The notes below the pieces were generated by a model. It was not told the DNA's origin. It searched no databases and saw nothing but the letters and a program-made list of their open reading frames with translations. A stretch of 64,000 bases of DNA from Seison nebaliae (taxonomy: Eukaryota; Rotifera; Pararotatoria; Seisonacea; Seisonidae): the NCBI GenBank assembly GCA_023231475.1, contig JALJEE010002408.1, positions 1 through 64,000 of the forward strand, read 5' to 3'. A program made the position numbers and the translations under genes. The number at the start of each line of letters is the position of its first letter. Positions within the stretch are counted from its first letter, which is position 1. Shown here one piece after another: positions 11,239-24,368 of this stretch.

Positions 11239-11931
11239 ATGAATTTTTTCTCGAATAAGGACAAGAATAAAGTGACAAGTCGCAATGAGAGTAAACAATC
11301 GAAGAATCAAAAGAATGAGATGGAGATAGACAAGACGAATGCGATGAAAGTAATTAGCAATTCGGATGCCACTCTCGGCACTGGTAATTTACGTTTAGCC
11401 GTTTTATTACCCGACAACGAAGATATTAATGAATGGATAGCCGTCCATACGGTTGATTTATTTATGCAAGTCAATATGTTGTATGGGACAATCACCGAAT
11501 TCTGTACAGATGAAATGTGTCCGATAATGAATGCGGGAACAAAATTTGAATATCAATGGGCTGATGGAAATACGATAAAGAAACCGATCAAATGTAGTGC
11601 TCCACAATACATCGATTATCTGATGACGTGGATCCAACAACAATTGGATAACGAGGAAATATTTCCTTGTCGTATTGGAACTCCATTCAAGAAGAATTTT
11701 TTAGTGACAGTCAAACGAATTCTCAAAAGATTATTCCGAGTTTATGCTCATGTTTATTTGCAACATTTCGACAAAATAAAATTATTGGAAGAAGACGCAC
11801 ATTTAAACACGTCGTTTAAACATTTCATTTATTTCGTAGGAGAATTTCAATTAATAGAAAAGAAAGAAATGGAACCGATGCAAATGATTATTGACGCCTT
11901 ATTGAAACATGACAAGAATTTATATATTTAA
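11239..11931 (+). CDS. mob1: MOB1-type kinase activator
   Basis: Adaptor of the Hippo pathway that binds and activates NDR/LATS kinases after phosphorylation by MST/Hippo. The 230-residue protein is single-exon and aligns along its length with MOB1 (about 216). Visible hallmarks are DATLGTGNLRLAVLLP with the regulatory Thr, NEWIAVHTVDLF, ITEFCTDEMCP with the two zinc-binding Cys, IKKPIKCSAPQYIDYLMTW, and RVYAHVYLQHF with the two zinc-binding His, then AHLNTSFKHFI. The first 40 residues are unusually Lys/Asn/Ser rich and differ from vertebrate MOB1. Very high identity in the core separates it from MOB2, MOB3 and MOB4. Confidence 0.96.
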   Translation: MNFFSNKDKNKVTSRNESKQSKNQKNEMEIDKTNAMKVISNSDATLGTGNLRLAVLLPDNEDINEWIAVHTVDLFMQVNMLYGTITEFCTDEMCPIMNAGTKFEYQWADGNTIKKPIKCSAPQYIDYLMTWIQQQLDNEEIFPCRIGTPFKKNFLVTVKRILKRLFRVYAHVYLQHFDKIKLLEEDAHLNTSFKHFIYFVGEFQLIEKKEMEPMQMIIDALLKHDKNLYI

Positions 11932-12104
11932 ATTTTTGTTTTCTTTTTATTATTCATCAATTAATAGATTTCCTTCACCCAAATCATTCTTTTTCTTCTA
12001 TTTCGTTCAAAAAAATGACGTTTAAAATTTCATTTCTCTCTCAAATTCATAGAGTTGTTTGAAGGAAAAAATTTAAATTAATGAATTCAATTTCATGAGT
12101 TCTA

Positions 12105-13190
12105 ATGAACAAAATTTTTAGGAATTTTAAACATCGTGAATTGTTCGATTTCCGTGTGACGAATGGTTGGAAGGAACATGAGCAAATTGCCAATTGGTTT
12201 CCCGGTCACATGACGAAAGGATTGAGGCAAATGGATGGAATATTGAAAGATATTGATGGAATTGTTGAAGTGCATGATAGTCGTATTGCTTTTAGTGGAA
12301 GGAATGAAGAATTGAGACGTCGTTATGTTGGTTTAGATAAAAGTCGACCTTATTTATATTTATTAAATAAATATGATTTGATTTCACCTGTCAATCCTCA
12401 ATTGGAAAAGAAAATGAGAGATCAATTAGAAAAAGAAAATTATTCTCCTTTAGCTTTCATCTCATTGAAAACATGTCCGTTGTGGGAGTTGAAAGATATT
12501 GTTAAAATACTAATCAATCAATTGACGGAATCGAATCGATTTAATCGATTATCGAACGACTATTACCAAATTCTCATTATTGGTGCACCAAATGTTGGTA
12601 AGTCAACTCTCATCAATAAATGGAGACAATTGACTATTGGTGAGAATAGTAAAATAAAGAAAGCAGTCAGTACAGGTAGTGATCCAGGCGTTACAAAATG
12701 TTTATCAAATAAAATCTGCATCTCTCGACATCCACTCATCTATTTGTTCGATACACCTGGTCTACTTACTCCACAAATTGATGGAGTGGACACGGCATTG
12801 AAGTTGTCATTAACCAACACGATAAATGAGAATTCAGTTGGTCTAATGTTGATCGCTGACTATCTTCTCTTCCAATTGAACAAACACCGACTATTCAAAT
12901 ATCTGCGATTCACCAAATTGGATGAACCGACAAATGACATCAATATTCTTTGTCGAAATATAAGTCAAGTGAAAAATTGGTATAGATGCGAAAGAAATTT
13001 AAAAAATGGACAATTAGAACAGAAAACGAATTATGAAGTATCTGCGAAGTATTTCATCGAACTCTACCGTAAAGGTAAACTAGGTAAATTCATATTAGAT
13101 GACAATTTAGAAGAAGTTCCTCTCACTCTACAGTCACATCGACAAACCAAATTCTCAAAAAAGGCAGAGAGACAAAAAATTATTTTTTGA
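12105..13190 (+). CDS. mtg1: Mitochondrial ribosome GTPase 1 (MTG1)
   Basis: Circularly permuted GTPase of the YlqF/MTG1 type, needed for late assembly of the mitochondrial large ribosomal subunit. The 361-residue single-exon protein shows the permuted motif order: WFPGHMTKGLRQM near residue 30, G4 LNKYDL near 88, then G1 GAPNVGKSTLIN near 158, G2 around 190-196 (DPGVTK), and G3 DTPG near 210. The IVEVHDSRIAFSGRN segment is characteristic. Human MTG1 is 334 residues. The start is the ATG 12 codons before the conserved region; a mitochondrial presequence is weak, with only a few basic residues ahead of the family core. It sits 173 nt after MOB1 on the same strand, with no sign of co-regulation. 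Confidence 0.93.
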   Translation: MNKIFRNFKHRELFDFRVTNGWKEHEQIANWFPGHMTKGLRQMDGILKDIDGIVEVHDSRIAFSGRNEELRRRYVGLDKSRPYLYLLNKYDLISPVNPQLEKKMRDQLEKENYSPLAFISLKTCPLWELKDIVKILINQLTESNRFNRLSNDYYQILIIGAPNVGKSTLINKWRQLTIGENSKIKKAVSTGSDPGVTKCLSNKICISRHPLIYLFDTPGLLTPQIDGVDTALKLSLTNTINENSVGLMLIADYLLFQLNKHRLFKYLRFTKLDEPTNDINILCRNISQVKNWYRCERNLKNGQLEQKTNYEVSAKYFIELYRKGKLGKFILDDNLEEVPLTLQSHRQTKFSKKAERQKIIF

Positions 13191-14183
13191 AAATAAAATA
13201 AAAACTTTCAAATTGTAATTATGTCCCTAGTTATTTTTAGTTAGACTGATCGAAGTAGTAATACGTGCGATGATCATCATCCGGTGATGTTTACGTCATC
13301 ATCCTTAGACACTAAAGATGTTGACTTATCATTTAGTTGTTGTTGTTTCTTTACAATTAGTATGTGGGAGAAAAAACATTTCTGTTGTTGGACATTTTAA
13401 AATAAATACCTTATTTTAATTTCAGACATTTTTTACGTCTTTCTCTTAGCACGAGAGGGAATTTAAATTCTTCTTTAAAATTGTAAAATGTTTTATTAGA
13501 TTATTTATTAAGTTTTAGAAGTAATTAAATGAAAAATCGTCATATATGGAAAAATAAAGAGAAGTTCTTTCCGAAATACGGATTCTTTTTAATAATCATC
13601 AGAATGATTACATTTTCCAAATGACATAACAATTTGATAATTGGAAATTATCTCCATTCCTAAAATTCTTCGTAATTTTCAAATTGTTCACTCATTATCA
13701 AAGAATTTAAGATATCAATCTTATCGTAGTTAATTGTGAAATAAGTGATATATGAATGAAAAATAATTCAATTATAATTCAATGTTGAATGTTGCAACTG
13801 GTGATATATGAATATGGTGATATTTCATTTATGAGCAAATTAATCAAATGACCACTTGAATAATTGGAATATTCGATAGAGAACTCCTGTAAGAGGAGTA
13901 TGAAGAAAATTATTGTTCTGTACTGAATAGAGAAATTGAAGAATATTTTTTGTTAATTCTATTCTCTTTCTATTCCACTTGTCGTTCAAAGTCTTTGCCA
14001 CGGTGTTCTTTTGTCTGAACATCATTGTCTCTTGTGTACGTGTAATTTTTAGAAATAGTTCTCCTCTCTGTCAAAAAATTAAAGGAAAAATATTTCTCGG
14101 AAAATTTTTATAAATACCTTACGACGTGTCAATTTACATCTTCCAACTAGACTTCCAAAGTCTGATCCAATTCACGAAAAATT
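13191..14183. other. Intergenic, possible small minus gene
   Basis: Mostly AT-rich sequence with no ORF. A minus-strand frame at 14025-13840 starts MMFRQKNTVAKTLNDKW and can be extended upstream through a plausible intron (gtattt to gacag) to about 14170. No ATG supports the longer form and I do not recognise the product, so I do not call it a gene. Confidence 0.3.
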
Positions 14184-15312
14184 ATGCAATTCGACATCAG
14201 AAGGTTTTATTTCTATATTCCATCTAATATTTTCATAATACTCAAAAAAAAGATTTGATATTTATAGGAAAATCCCAAAGGATCTGACTCAACCAACATT
14301 CACTGGAGCATGCATTTCTTTATTTTGCATGAGTCTGATTGGCATTTTGACAGTAACGGAACTCTATTATTTTATTATTCCTACAATGTTCTTTTTTTCC
14401 ATATGATTTCTTCTTCTGAATCTGATTGTTTTTAGTGAAACGTCGATGTTTGTGTATAATACTAATCCAAAAGAAAGAATTCCTGTTTTTATCAACATCA
14501 CTTTACCTCGTTTATCTTGTGAATTTGTGGGATTGGATATTATGGATGATTTAGGTAGACACGAAGTCGGTTACCATGGCAATAGTTATGTATTCCCTGT
14601 GAATAATGACAAAGGTTGTAGAATGGAAGCACATTTTTCGGTGAATAAAGTTCCTGGTAATTTTCATCTTGGAACACATTCGGCAACATCACAACCTGAT
14701 TCTGTTGAAGTATCTCATATTATTCATGATCTTCGCATGGGCGATCAAGTACCTGATCATTTCAAATCTCAAATAAATATCTCTTCTTTCCATCCATTAA
14801 ATGGTATGGATCACAGCGTTAAAACTGAGGGTTTCCTTCTAAATTATTTGGGTGTAATTTTGAATTATTCTTCTAGATATGGAATCTCACGAATATATCA
14901 TCAACTTTGTTCCTACCATTTGCAAGGAGACAAATGGAACGCATTCTTTTCCCTACCAATTCACTTACCTTCATAGAGTTAATTTTAATTCTCTCATATT
15001 TATAACACCATTCGTTTTTAGGCGTATGTCAGATATATTCACGGAGGAATGCCGGTAACACCAGCAATCTGGTTCAAGTATCAATTAAATCCGATAACTG
15101 TCCAATATAAAGAAACAAGAAAACCAATATATTCATTTCTCACTTTGGTTAGTTGTTATAATATAAACAAATTTGGAATAAATACATTTTTTGAATAATT
15201 TCAGATTTGTGCTATTCTAGGGGGTGCATTTACCGTTGCTGGAATAATTGATTCCATCATTTTTACAACATCCGAAATGTATAGAAAATTCAGTCTGGAC
15301 AAACTGAACTAA
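14184..15312 (+). CDS. ergic1: ERGIC1 (ER-Golgi intermediate compartment protein)
   Basis: Six exons give 289 residues, almost exactly the length of human ERGIC1 (290): 14184-14203, 14268-14387, 14436-14830, 14877-14977, 15022-15147, 15205-15312. The protein cycles between ER and Golgi in COPII/COPI vesicles together with ERGIC2 and ERGIC3. The N-terminus has the KIPKDLTQPTFTGA motif followed by the first membrane helix. The lumenal domain carries CEFVGLDIMDDLGRHEVG and SVNKVPGNFHLGTHSA. The second helix follows the TPAIWFKYQLNPITVQY segment (residues about 232-280), and the last 10 residues are a short cytosolic tail. Introns are 64, 48, 46, 44 and 57 nt. The family alignment forces every splice site, so this gene is a good anchor for the unusual GTT donors. 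Confidence 0.95.
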
Positions 15313-16009
15313 TTTATTCGATTTACTATGTTACGTTGAATAGGATAATTATTTGTCAATTAATTAGTTTTCTCATTGGTTAAATTATGCTTATAAACCT
15401 ATCTATCTTCGTTATCGATTATTTACGATGAACTTATATAATCGACAATAACTAAATAATTTATTATGACGAATATCTTTCCCTATGACAATTAGATGAC
15501 CTTTCAATTTATTATAACTAATAATTAACGATCATTTTAAAGAGTCATCCCTTTTTTCCATATAAATTCCGAATATTTTATCAAAAATCATAAATTAACT
15601 GTTGTTAATTTTTTACGGAATTACATAGTTGTTGTTGTTAGATAAATATTACGATACAATTCTTTTTAATGATATATTACAGAATAAAATTTAATAATTT
15701 TTTTTCATAAACATATTTTAATTGAAGCGCAAAACGATACGAATTAAAACTTTATGACAATTTTACTTGAATAATCTTCTGTCAATAAAGTTGATGATTC
15801 CCGTTTGAAAAAGCAAATAACAATATACACCCGAATTAACCTCATTTCTATGTGAACTATCGATTGTGGAAACTATTTGTGGAAAGATTGTGAAAGTGAC
15901 TGACAATGTGAGAATTCTTTTTATTTACAGATTATCTTTTTCTTAAAGTAAAAACCAATTGGAAAATCTAAATATTTCTGCACACTTTTTATTCTCTTCA
16001 ATATTGAAA
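15313..16009. other. Intergenic region
   Basis: AT-rich, no supported ORF or repeat. It probably contains the promoter and perhaps a 5' exon of the next gene, since an acceptor-like tttacag occurs at about 15930. Confidence 0.4.
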
Positions 16010-16810
16010 ATGCATGATTACGCTTCACTGAAGGACAAGATAGATTCATCCTTATATACTTTAACGGAAATTTTGAAGCGAAATCTCTTATCAGACCATC
16101 CTTATTTTCCTTTTATCATAATCAATGCTGATGCTCAACTCCCAAGCAATTGTAATATCAGTAGTAAATTTGTTTATCGTTTTGACTACTGGCACTATGA
16201 AGTGGTCTCGTTTATGAAATATATTGCTCTTGTCTTTGTGCTTTGTATTCTGCTGGTAACGACACCATTTGATAATTTATTTTACAGTTTTAAAACATTT
16301 CTTTTATTGGGTTGATTATTAATTGAACTTTTTTCTAAGAAAATGAACCATTTATGGCACATTTGGGTTGGATGGTGGTTACCCAGAGGATAAGGTCAAT
16401 TTTCCTTCTTTTGTTCTTCTTCTTTTTAAGTGGCATCTCATTAATTGTGGCAGCCTACCAGAAGAGTAAGACTCAAACATTAATTATTGATCCGTTAAGT
16501 AATTCTTACATATTTTATATGGGACATGACAATCTGGCCATTGGTCGACCATCAGCATATGGATTAATTGATGATCTCGGAATTCAATTGATTAGTAAGT
16601 CAGATAGTATCGTAAATTATTATCAGTTATGCTTCTACGCTCATAATATTCCGAGCATAGTTTAAAATTTCATAATTTCTTTAATTTTTTCATTGAATAT
16701 TTCAGCCCATAACGGTTCCTACTATAGAATACGAAATTTCTGAATGGCTCCTTGGAGTCATGGGCACCAACCTCGGTATTAATAGTAAAGCTGCGAATAA
16801 AACCAACTAA
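16010..16810 (+). CDS. Unrecognised two-TM membrane protein
   Basis: Three exons join in frame to 241 residues: 16010-16310, 16340-16659, 16706-16810. The joined protein has about 60 polar residues, a hydrophobic segment (YIALVFVLCILLV) near 70, a second (IFLLLFFFFLSGISLIVAAY) near 130, then about 100 residues ending in a short polar tail. The first intron is only 29 nt (gttgat to ctaag), and the second is 46 nt. The joins are forced by stop codons in the unspliced frames and restore long ORFs, but no family supports them. The true start could be further upstream in another exon. I see no signal peptide and assign no function. Confidence 0.5.
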
Positions 16811-19800
16811 TAATTTCTGAGTTTACATAAGAACCGTTAAAAACACACTATCTTATCTTATTATATTTTTCACCCAGTATATTTCACATTCAACGACAAA
16901 CAACCAAATAAAACTTCTTGAAAAAATAACAAAGGAATTTCCTTCATCATGAGAACGGAGACCTTTCCTCGAAAGAATAAACTTTTGAAATTAAAAAAAC
17001 TAATTTTTTCCTTTTTTCATTCTTCTATTCATTTAAACGGAATTATTCATCATTCTATTTCATATTTTTGTTGAAGAAAGAACAATAATTTCTTAAACAA
17101 AAGTCAATAATCGATTGAACAATTTCCTTTAGACGTTTTTATTGTAAGTGAGCAGCGATGAAAGTTGTCGGAAGACGAAATGTGGAAATATTTTGAAAAG
17201 TAACAAAATCAGGAAAAGGAATTGACAATAGAAGAAAAGATGTTCTCGTCCGACAATCATTTTCTTAAAATCAACTTTAAACTCATGGAAAAAAGAACGA
17301 TTGGCAGCAAAGTTGAATCGATTAAACATCTCGCCCATACTACTTCTACTACATTTCCCATGTATTATAGTGGAAGAAGTACAACAAAAAGCGATCGCGA
17401 ATGACGTGTGTCGAATTATTGTTTTCATTTCATGTCATTATACGTAACGATTTAAAAAGAGACTGGTAGAATAGTTTCAATTCTTATTATTCGTCCTTTT
17501 TCCTTTTTTTTTCTTCATCGTTTTCTTCTTTTTTTTTCATTTACTCATTTTATAAAAATCTTTCGACAAATATTTATGTTTTTGAAACATCCGTCAAATT
17601 ATTAAGTTTATGCCTTTTTTTAATAACTTTCTTGATCGGAATGCGAATGTAGTTATTTATGTGAAAATTCTTTGTCTTTCACCAGTTTGTTGTTTTAATG
17701 GATTATGATCCGATCGTCGTTTAGAATATCTTGGAAAATTTCTTTATCGTCATCTTGTCATTATTATTCTGATTTCATTGTTCCTTCTTCTCTCATACAA
17801 GAGAAGAAATAAATCATCTTTCAAGAAATTTTTCGTCATTGAAATTCTTTTTTGTTGTCGTCTAATTTCACATATTTACGTTTCCTATTACTAATTTAGT
17901 GATGATTATTAATTATACAAGTCTTGAAATGAATCTTCTAATACTTTTTTTCTCCGTTTTTTTACGATCTAAAAAAATCATTTAACAACAAACTTCCATG
18001 CGAATATTATTATTCCTTTCAAAACTATAACTTATTATTGATGATAGATAAAATCTAGGAAAATATGATGTATGAATGATTAAAGTAATTGATAGATTAA
18101 CTCATAATTATATTTAGTCCGATTATTTACTTATAGTTTTTTATTTCACTTTTCCCAAGACTCAATATTAGATATTAGATGAACATTCCTCTTTAATTCT
18201 TACAATGTCTTAAGTTAGTCTTAATCATTTTAATCTTTATAAGATTTATGAAAACTTTCGTCTTACAGTCTAACTTTAATTAATGAAATAAATTTATTTC
18301 AAATATGTGTGTTGTCTAATTAATATTTAATGGAAATTTAGGATGAAATTAGTTAAAAAATTTGTTCTAAATTTCTCCTCGAATATTAAATTCAAGCGAT
18401 TTTAACCATTTCGTTGACAATTTGAAAATAAAATGAAAACAAAGTTCCAATCTCCTTGAAAACACAAAAATATATTTATTAATAAAATTATGGAACAAGT
18501 CTTTTTTATTGAATTGACGACAGTCGGTACCCGACAGTCTACCAAGAACCATTCTGTTCTTTCATGTATAACATCAGAGTGAGCTACATCTCTTTATTTC
18601 ATTAAAATTAGATGTAAATATCAAAAAAAGTGGAGGAAATTATCCCAAGTTTTGTTTGTTTTTATTCATTTTTATTATTTTGCTTGTAACTCTATTGACT
18701 TTCTTAAATCATCATATAAATGCTATTTTCAGATTACGAAATGTTAGAAGAAAAATTAATTTTTCTGAAACCGTACATTCTCTCCTTTTTCATGATATTG
18801 ACATTTGGAATGAGAAGGACAAAAGTGTTATAGGACAAAAGAAAAGACGATTTAAGTCGAATTCCTTTTTCCATCGAACAATATAGTTCTTTCGTATAAT
18901 GATTGTTTTACTGAAAATTTATTATTCTGATTTTATATAACTTGTTTATTTGTTTTTAATAATGTTAATTCAAATAGAAAATGTTCGTCGAAAAAAAGAA
19001 ATTGATAACACATTTTTAAGGTCATTCTTTCTCAATAGGTATGAGTAATTTCCTTAAATTAAATTTTTGATATTTCAACCGTTAAAAATTTTTCTAGTTT
19101 CCACATGTAAAACTTTGTTTCAAATTATCAATTTTCAAGATTAAATCAGCTAATGATTTTTTTGTTTGTTCATTTCAAAAATCTTATTAGTTGATGCTTA
19201 TTATAGATAATGGTAAAAGGAAAAGTGGTGAAAGGAAGTCAAATATTTAATTTCTAGAATTGTTGTTGGTAACTTTTAAAAGTGAAATTGAAAAAAATCT
19301 TTTTATTTATTTCAATGAGAAAAGACAATCCTAAATCAATAAACCGAAGAAAATTAATTTAAAAATCAGAGAAGATATCGGACATACTTTACGTTAATTT
19401 TTTATTGTCCATTAACGAAATTATCAATTTGAGAGTGGCTGTTTATTAGAGAAGAAGATATCTATCCATCTATTTAGTATTATCTAATTAGATAAAAATA
19501 ATCGATTAGATTGAATTGAAAAATATGTAACAAACGAAAGTTGAAGGCTTCCCTCTGTTTCTTGAGCAAAGAATCGTATCTCATACAGATAAACGATGGA
19601 TCCTTGAGAGGAAAAAAAACATGGAAATTTAATCGAGTTTCCAATTATCATAGAAGAGTGAAATTAAAAAAAACAAATACCATTTTTTTACCTCATCGTT
19701 TATGAATTAAAACGAATCATGAATTGTACGCGTAGTAAAAAGGGAGGAGATGTTATTAAAAGAAAGTAAACATTCTAGTCTCTTTCATCATGAATGATTC

Positions 19801-22800
19801 ATTAAAATATCTATAATTTATATCTCTAAATTTTTGTGCAATTTTAAATCATTTAATATTTAATTGATTGTGTTATTATTTTTTGGGAGGATAAATTGGT
19901 TGAGGATATTTATCATTTAAACTGAGTCTCATGTAAACTGATGTCATTTAACTCTTACTCCCTAACTACAATCTAATGAGTCGATAGTAAGACAATTTCC
20001 TCTAATTTCACATTAATTTGGGAACTCGTATCTGACAACAAAGTTGCAATTGGAGAATATATCAAAACAGTTGGTTTTTATAGAACATTAAGTGAATAAG
20101 TCGTTTAAAATCTAATGCATTTCCTGCTTGTTACGAACTTGGCCAATTGCACAATTTTTCAATTCCTACCATCTCTTCTTTTTCTTCATTCGTTTTATCG
20201 TTGTACTCTGCTTAACTAAAACTCTTCTGTGCATGTAACAAAACTTTATTTTCTGCTTCTTTTAACCGTATCAATTAATTTGAAAGTTTTCTTCTCATAT
20301 TATTTCATTTTTTGTTCTAGAACTACTTACTTCCTTTCTAGTTTTCCTAAATGAATAATTCATTACAAAAATTATTCTTGCACTTACTAAGTGAAAGTTC
20401 TGCTGCCCAATTATATAATGTTCATTTCTTTTTCTAGCAATTTATTCTCTTCCAAGTAAATTTGAAGTTAATTAATTTTCATAAAAGACATATTGTTTGA
20501 TATAATAATATGAATAGAACTTTATCCTTTATTAGTGAGTTTTATGTCATAAGTTTCTTTTTCTTTTTAGTAACTCTACAATTTCGTATTATGTTTCTTT
20601 CTTTGTTTAAAATTTATTTAAAGTTTTGCTTTTTCCATCTTCTCTTACGTAAAAGAAGTTTCTTCTTCTGATAAAATCCAATAACTTCTCACTGCCTCAA
20701 AGTAATAAAATGTTCAATACAAATGTAATTTTATTCCTGTTCTTTTCTTATCATATTTCACGTAATAATCGTTAAAACTCCGAATATTTATACGATAATT
20801 GACAGAACATTTCAAACTGGGACGTAAAGACAATTAGTATGTTTTGCGTAATGGTAAATTGTTTTAGCTTAAAAAGTTTACGTCGTAAACCTTTCTCGAT
20901 TTTTTAAATCTTAAACTTCTTTAGGATAAACATTAACATATTATTTCAAAGAAAGAAACCAAATATAGTAATTGTAGCGAAAATTTTAGCTTAAAAATCA
21001 TCATAGTTCTCGTAATAATTATAGATGTGCTTATCCCTAAATTTATGCTTCATGTAGTTTTTATTTTGCGTTAAAATTGAATTAACTCCATCGTATGAAT
21101 AACCACCAAGGGAATTACATATAGATTCGAAATAACAGCAGGTCCATTGGAGTTTCACCATTATTTTTCAAGTTTTCTAGAATGTAGACTCATAAATGAT
21201 GAATTGGGAAATCATTTAAATAATCTGTAAATGCTATTTACTAAATTGTTTATCAAATATCTTCAAATCATTCGTATGTTAACAGACAATATCCAAATCT
21301 CTTTGGAAGCAAATGAAAAATTTGAACCCTGGAGTACAATTTGAGGTGGGCACTGAAAACATGAAAAATTTCTCTGATTGCACAATTTGAATACGTAGAC
21401 TTATGTAAAGTGGAATTTGCATAAATAATAATAGTTTGCACCTAAGTTTTTTTGCATCTTTTGTAAGTTTTCGGATACCGAAAGAATTATTCTAAAAAAG
21501 TTATATGTTGTCTCGTTATTCAACTGATTAATCAATGTGATTTTATCGAAGTCCCAAAGAAATATCTAGAAGTCTTCTTCTATTCAGACTATAGTTAGGT
21601 GGCATTCTGAAAAACTCTAGATAATTGTTTTTAGGTGTTCTAATTTTTGGTTGTTAATGTTTAGTAGGAAATTGATAGTAATCCAAAATAGATGATTTAA
21701 TGATAATTAAATTGAAGATTTTAAAATAGAAAGAAGTGAAAGGACTTTCGTCGAGAGGGATAGATTCCAAATTGAAATTGGTGGGATGATATTATGAAGT
21801 ATTTCGGCAGATAGGTAAATGAATGTATGACACTCGCAAGATTTTTGAAAAGAAAAATTACGTCCATGTAATTGAAGGAAGATGAAGGAGGATTATAATT
21901 ATTGAATATTATGATAAAGAAATGAAATTCACGCTTAATAATAAGGAGTAGATTGTTTTTGATGACGACATTCGAATGAAGCAATTAATAATTATTAATT
22001 ATTCTTATGATCTGAAACTCATTCAATCTATTTCTATTTTTTATTCGTATAGGAAAAGTTTCTTCATTTTTTGTTTTTAATCATTTTCCCATGATAATAC
22101 TTATATTTCTTTTTTTGAAAATTATAAATTTCTCTATGATACTTCTCACACGAATTATATAGGGACAAATTGGAAATTTGCCACATTGTCTCCACTACTT
22201 TGAACCAAAGAATTGTTTTCCCCCAAAAATATCAACAATTCGCTTTAAAAGAAACTTTTTCGCTTCCACTCCATGTCACTCAACATCGAGTATTGGCATT
22301 TTTAAAGATTGTGAGATGGATTTTTGTTTATTTTTAATTAGCAAAATAAAGTTAGAGAAGGTTGGAAAAAATGTTTGTTCAGTTAAATGAGATTTTTTAA
22401 ATTAAAAATCAAGTTATAAGAAACTGATTAAGGTGCAAACATAAAATAATCAGATATTTTATCTAACCTGAGATTGACTCGTAAAAGGAAACAATAACCT
22501 ATTCGAAATCATCTATATCTACTAACATTCTTCTTATTCTTTATTAAATGAAAGCAGATACATCGTTTCTATGTTTATAGCACTACTAATTTTCTTTCAA
22601 TTTTTTTTCATAGTTCTTCCCAGAATTGGAGTGTAGAAATAATATGTCACACATTGTTGAACCATCAAGTATTTCTTAAATGTCTCTCATATGTTCCTCT
22701 CCGTGAAGAACTTTTAAATGAATTTCCTTTGTGATACGAAGACGAATATACTTCTCATTACATCAGTGTTTGTGTGTGTTTAATATAATTTCATCTAATA

Positions 22801-22889
22801 CGAAAATTTTTATGCGATTGTTCATTTTCACATTTGACGACAGATTGATATAAATTGAATTCCCTCTAGTTTTTTCATGAAACCTATTC
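16811..22889. other. Gene-poor 6-kb stretch before hunchback
   Basis: No gene is supported. A plus frame at 17222-17404 (Ser/Thr-rich) and others at 18656, 21721 and 22178 are short, use non-ATG starts or lack any family match. The stretch is unusually long for this dense window and lies directly upstream of a developmental transcription factor, which suggests regulatory DNA. That is inference. Confidence 0.4.
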
Positions 22890-24368
22890 ATGAAAGTTTC
22901 ACCTTCAATAATGTTTCAGTCGCTCTTTCAATCACCATCGTCAAACTTCTATCAAAATAACATTCCGAGAGATATTAGTGAGTATGCTACTACTACTGCA
23001 ATTGGAGATTCTTTACACTTCCCAAATTCATTAACTCATGTAGATGAGGATGAAGATCACTCGGTTAATAATCATCGGAATAAAAGGTTCACTTCATTTT
23101 CATAAGATTATAATAAAAAGAATTTTTAATTTCAAAAATTCGTTCTTCACAAATTAGAAAAACGCAATTGCCAACGAAATTAAATTTAGATTATGACTTG
23201 GAGATTAAAAAAGTGAGAACGACAGACTTATATAAAATGAGCCGGAGCGATTGTTCGAGTAATCTGACGGAGAAGGAGAATATATCTTCATTGAATCATC
23301 GTCCACAGAAATGCAAGAAATGTGGCTTCTTTGCAAAGGACAAAGATGAATATTATTCCCATATCAGAGAACATATACCGAAAGAGAAACAATTGTCCTG
23401 CACTATATGCCAATTCGTTACGGAGTATAAACATCATCTCTATTATCATATGAGTGGCCATTTCAATTGGAAACCATTTACATGTAAGCAATGCGATTAT
23501 CATTGTATTAATGCAGCAATGTTAAAAAGTCATATGAAATGTCATTTGAAAGGATATCAAATGAAATGTGGTACTTGTCTACTAAATTTCACCAAGCCAC
23601 AAGAACTGATAAACCATTTGAAACACGAAAACCATTCACCTGTTGGGAATATTAGTGAACCTTTACGAGATTGTGGATTCGAATGGAAAAATTTACCAAC
23701 AACATCTGTAGTGAAAACGGAGAATAGTCCGATTAGTCAATTAGCACAAGAAGAATTGTGCGATTATCAATCAACTGAAAGTTCAACTCAATTCTCTCCT
23801 CAACAACATTCCTCCAGCACCAGTAATATTTCAAATAACACTATTAACGAAAATTTTACTATGATAACTGACGATAATAAGAACAATAATCTTACATTGT
23901 CGCCAGATAGTTTAAACGAATCGTTAACATTTTTCTTACAATTATTTTTTAAATCGTCTTTTATTTATTGTCGTTTCTAGTTGTCATTCCAGCGGAATTT
24001 CGTCGGAGAAACAAATTGAATTACCGGAACAAACAAATCAACAGACAATAAGTCTCTCTACCGATACAACGTCAACCTCCAAGAACATAAGCCTGGAAGC
24101 ATCAATATTTCTTCTCTTGAAATATGTCCTTCTGAGAAATAATGATGAATTAAATTCAAAAAACGTTTGTGAAACAAAAGACGATCTGAAAGAAATCGAT
24201 TCTACAAGTACTAATGAAGAATGTGGAATTCGACAAATATCTGATATTAATGGTGATTCCTATTTCATGTATTGTAAATGTGGATTTAAGACTTCGATTA
24301 AGAATCATATGACGGACCATATTATAGAATATATTCGAAAAAAATCTTTGAATACACAAACCTCTTAA
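22890..24368 (+). CDS. hb: Hunchback-like C2H2 zinc-finger factor
   Basis: Three exons (22890-23086, 23158-23922, 23981-24368) close in frame to 449 residues. Residues about 118-225 hold four C2H2 fingers, with the spacing and wording of the middle finger block of Hunchback: CTICQFVTEYKHHLYYHM, then KPFTCKQCDYHCINAAM and KSHMKCH. Hunchback controls early patterning and temporal identity of neural cells in animals; the nematode homologue is hbl-1. The C-terminus has a degenerate single finger (YCKCGFKTSIKNHMTDH) where the family usually has a pair. The linker between is Ser/Thr/Asn rich. Introns are 71 and 58 nt. The gene is short for the family. A related Ikaros/Pegasus-type protein is a less likely alternative. 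Confidence 0.85.

Noticed and set aside
13840..14025. Minus-strand 61-residue frame as a gene
   Set aside because: No family, no supported start for the extended form and weak splice support; noted only as a possibility.
14567..14580. X-box-like gttaccatggcaat in ERGIC1 exon 3
   Set aside because: It lies inside coding sequence conserved for protein reasons, misses the final C, and ERGIC1 is not a ciliary gene.
17129..17428. Overlapping plus and minus frames near 17.2 kb
   Set aside because: Both are short, neither matches a family, and the plus frame starts from a non-ATG codon.
18367..18886. Hydrophobic small frames near 18.5 kb
   Set aside because: AT-rich sequence easily gives Leu/Phe/Ile runs; no start, splice or family support.
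21721..22390. Frames at 21.7 and 22.2 kb
   Set aside because: No homology and no consistent codon pattern; treated as chance.
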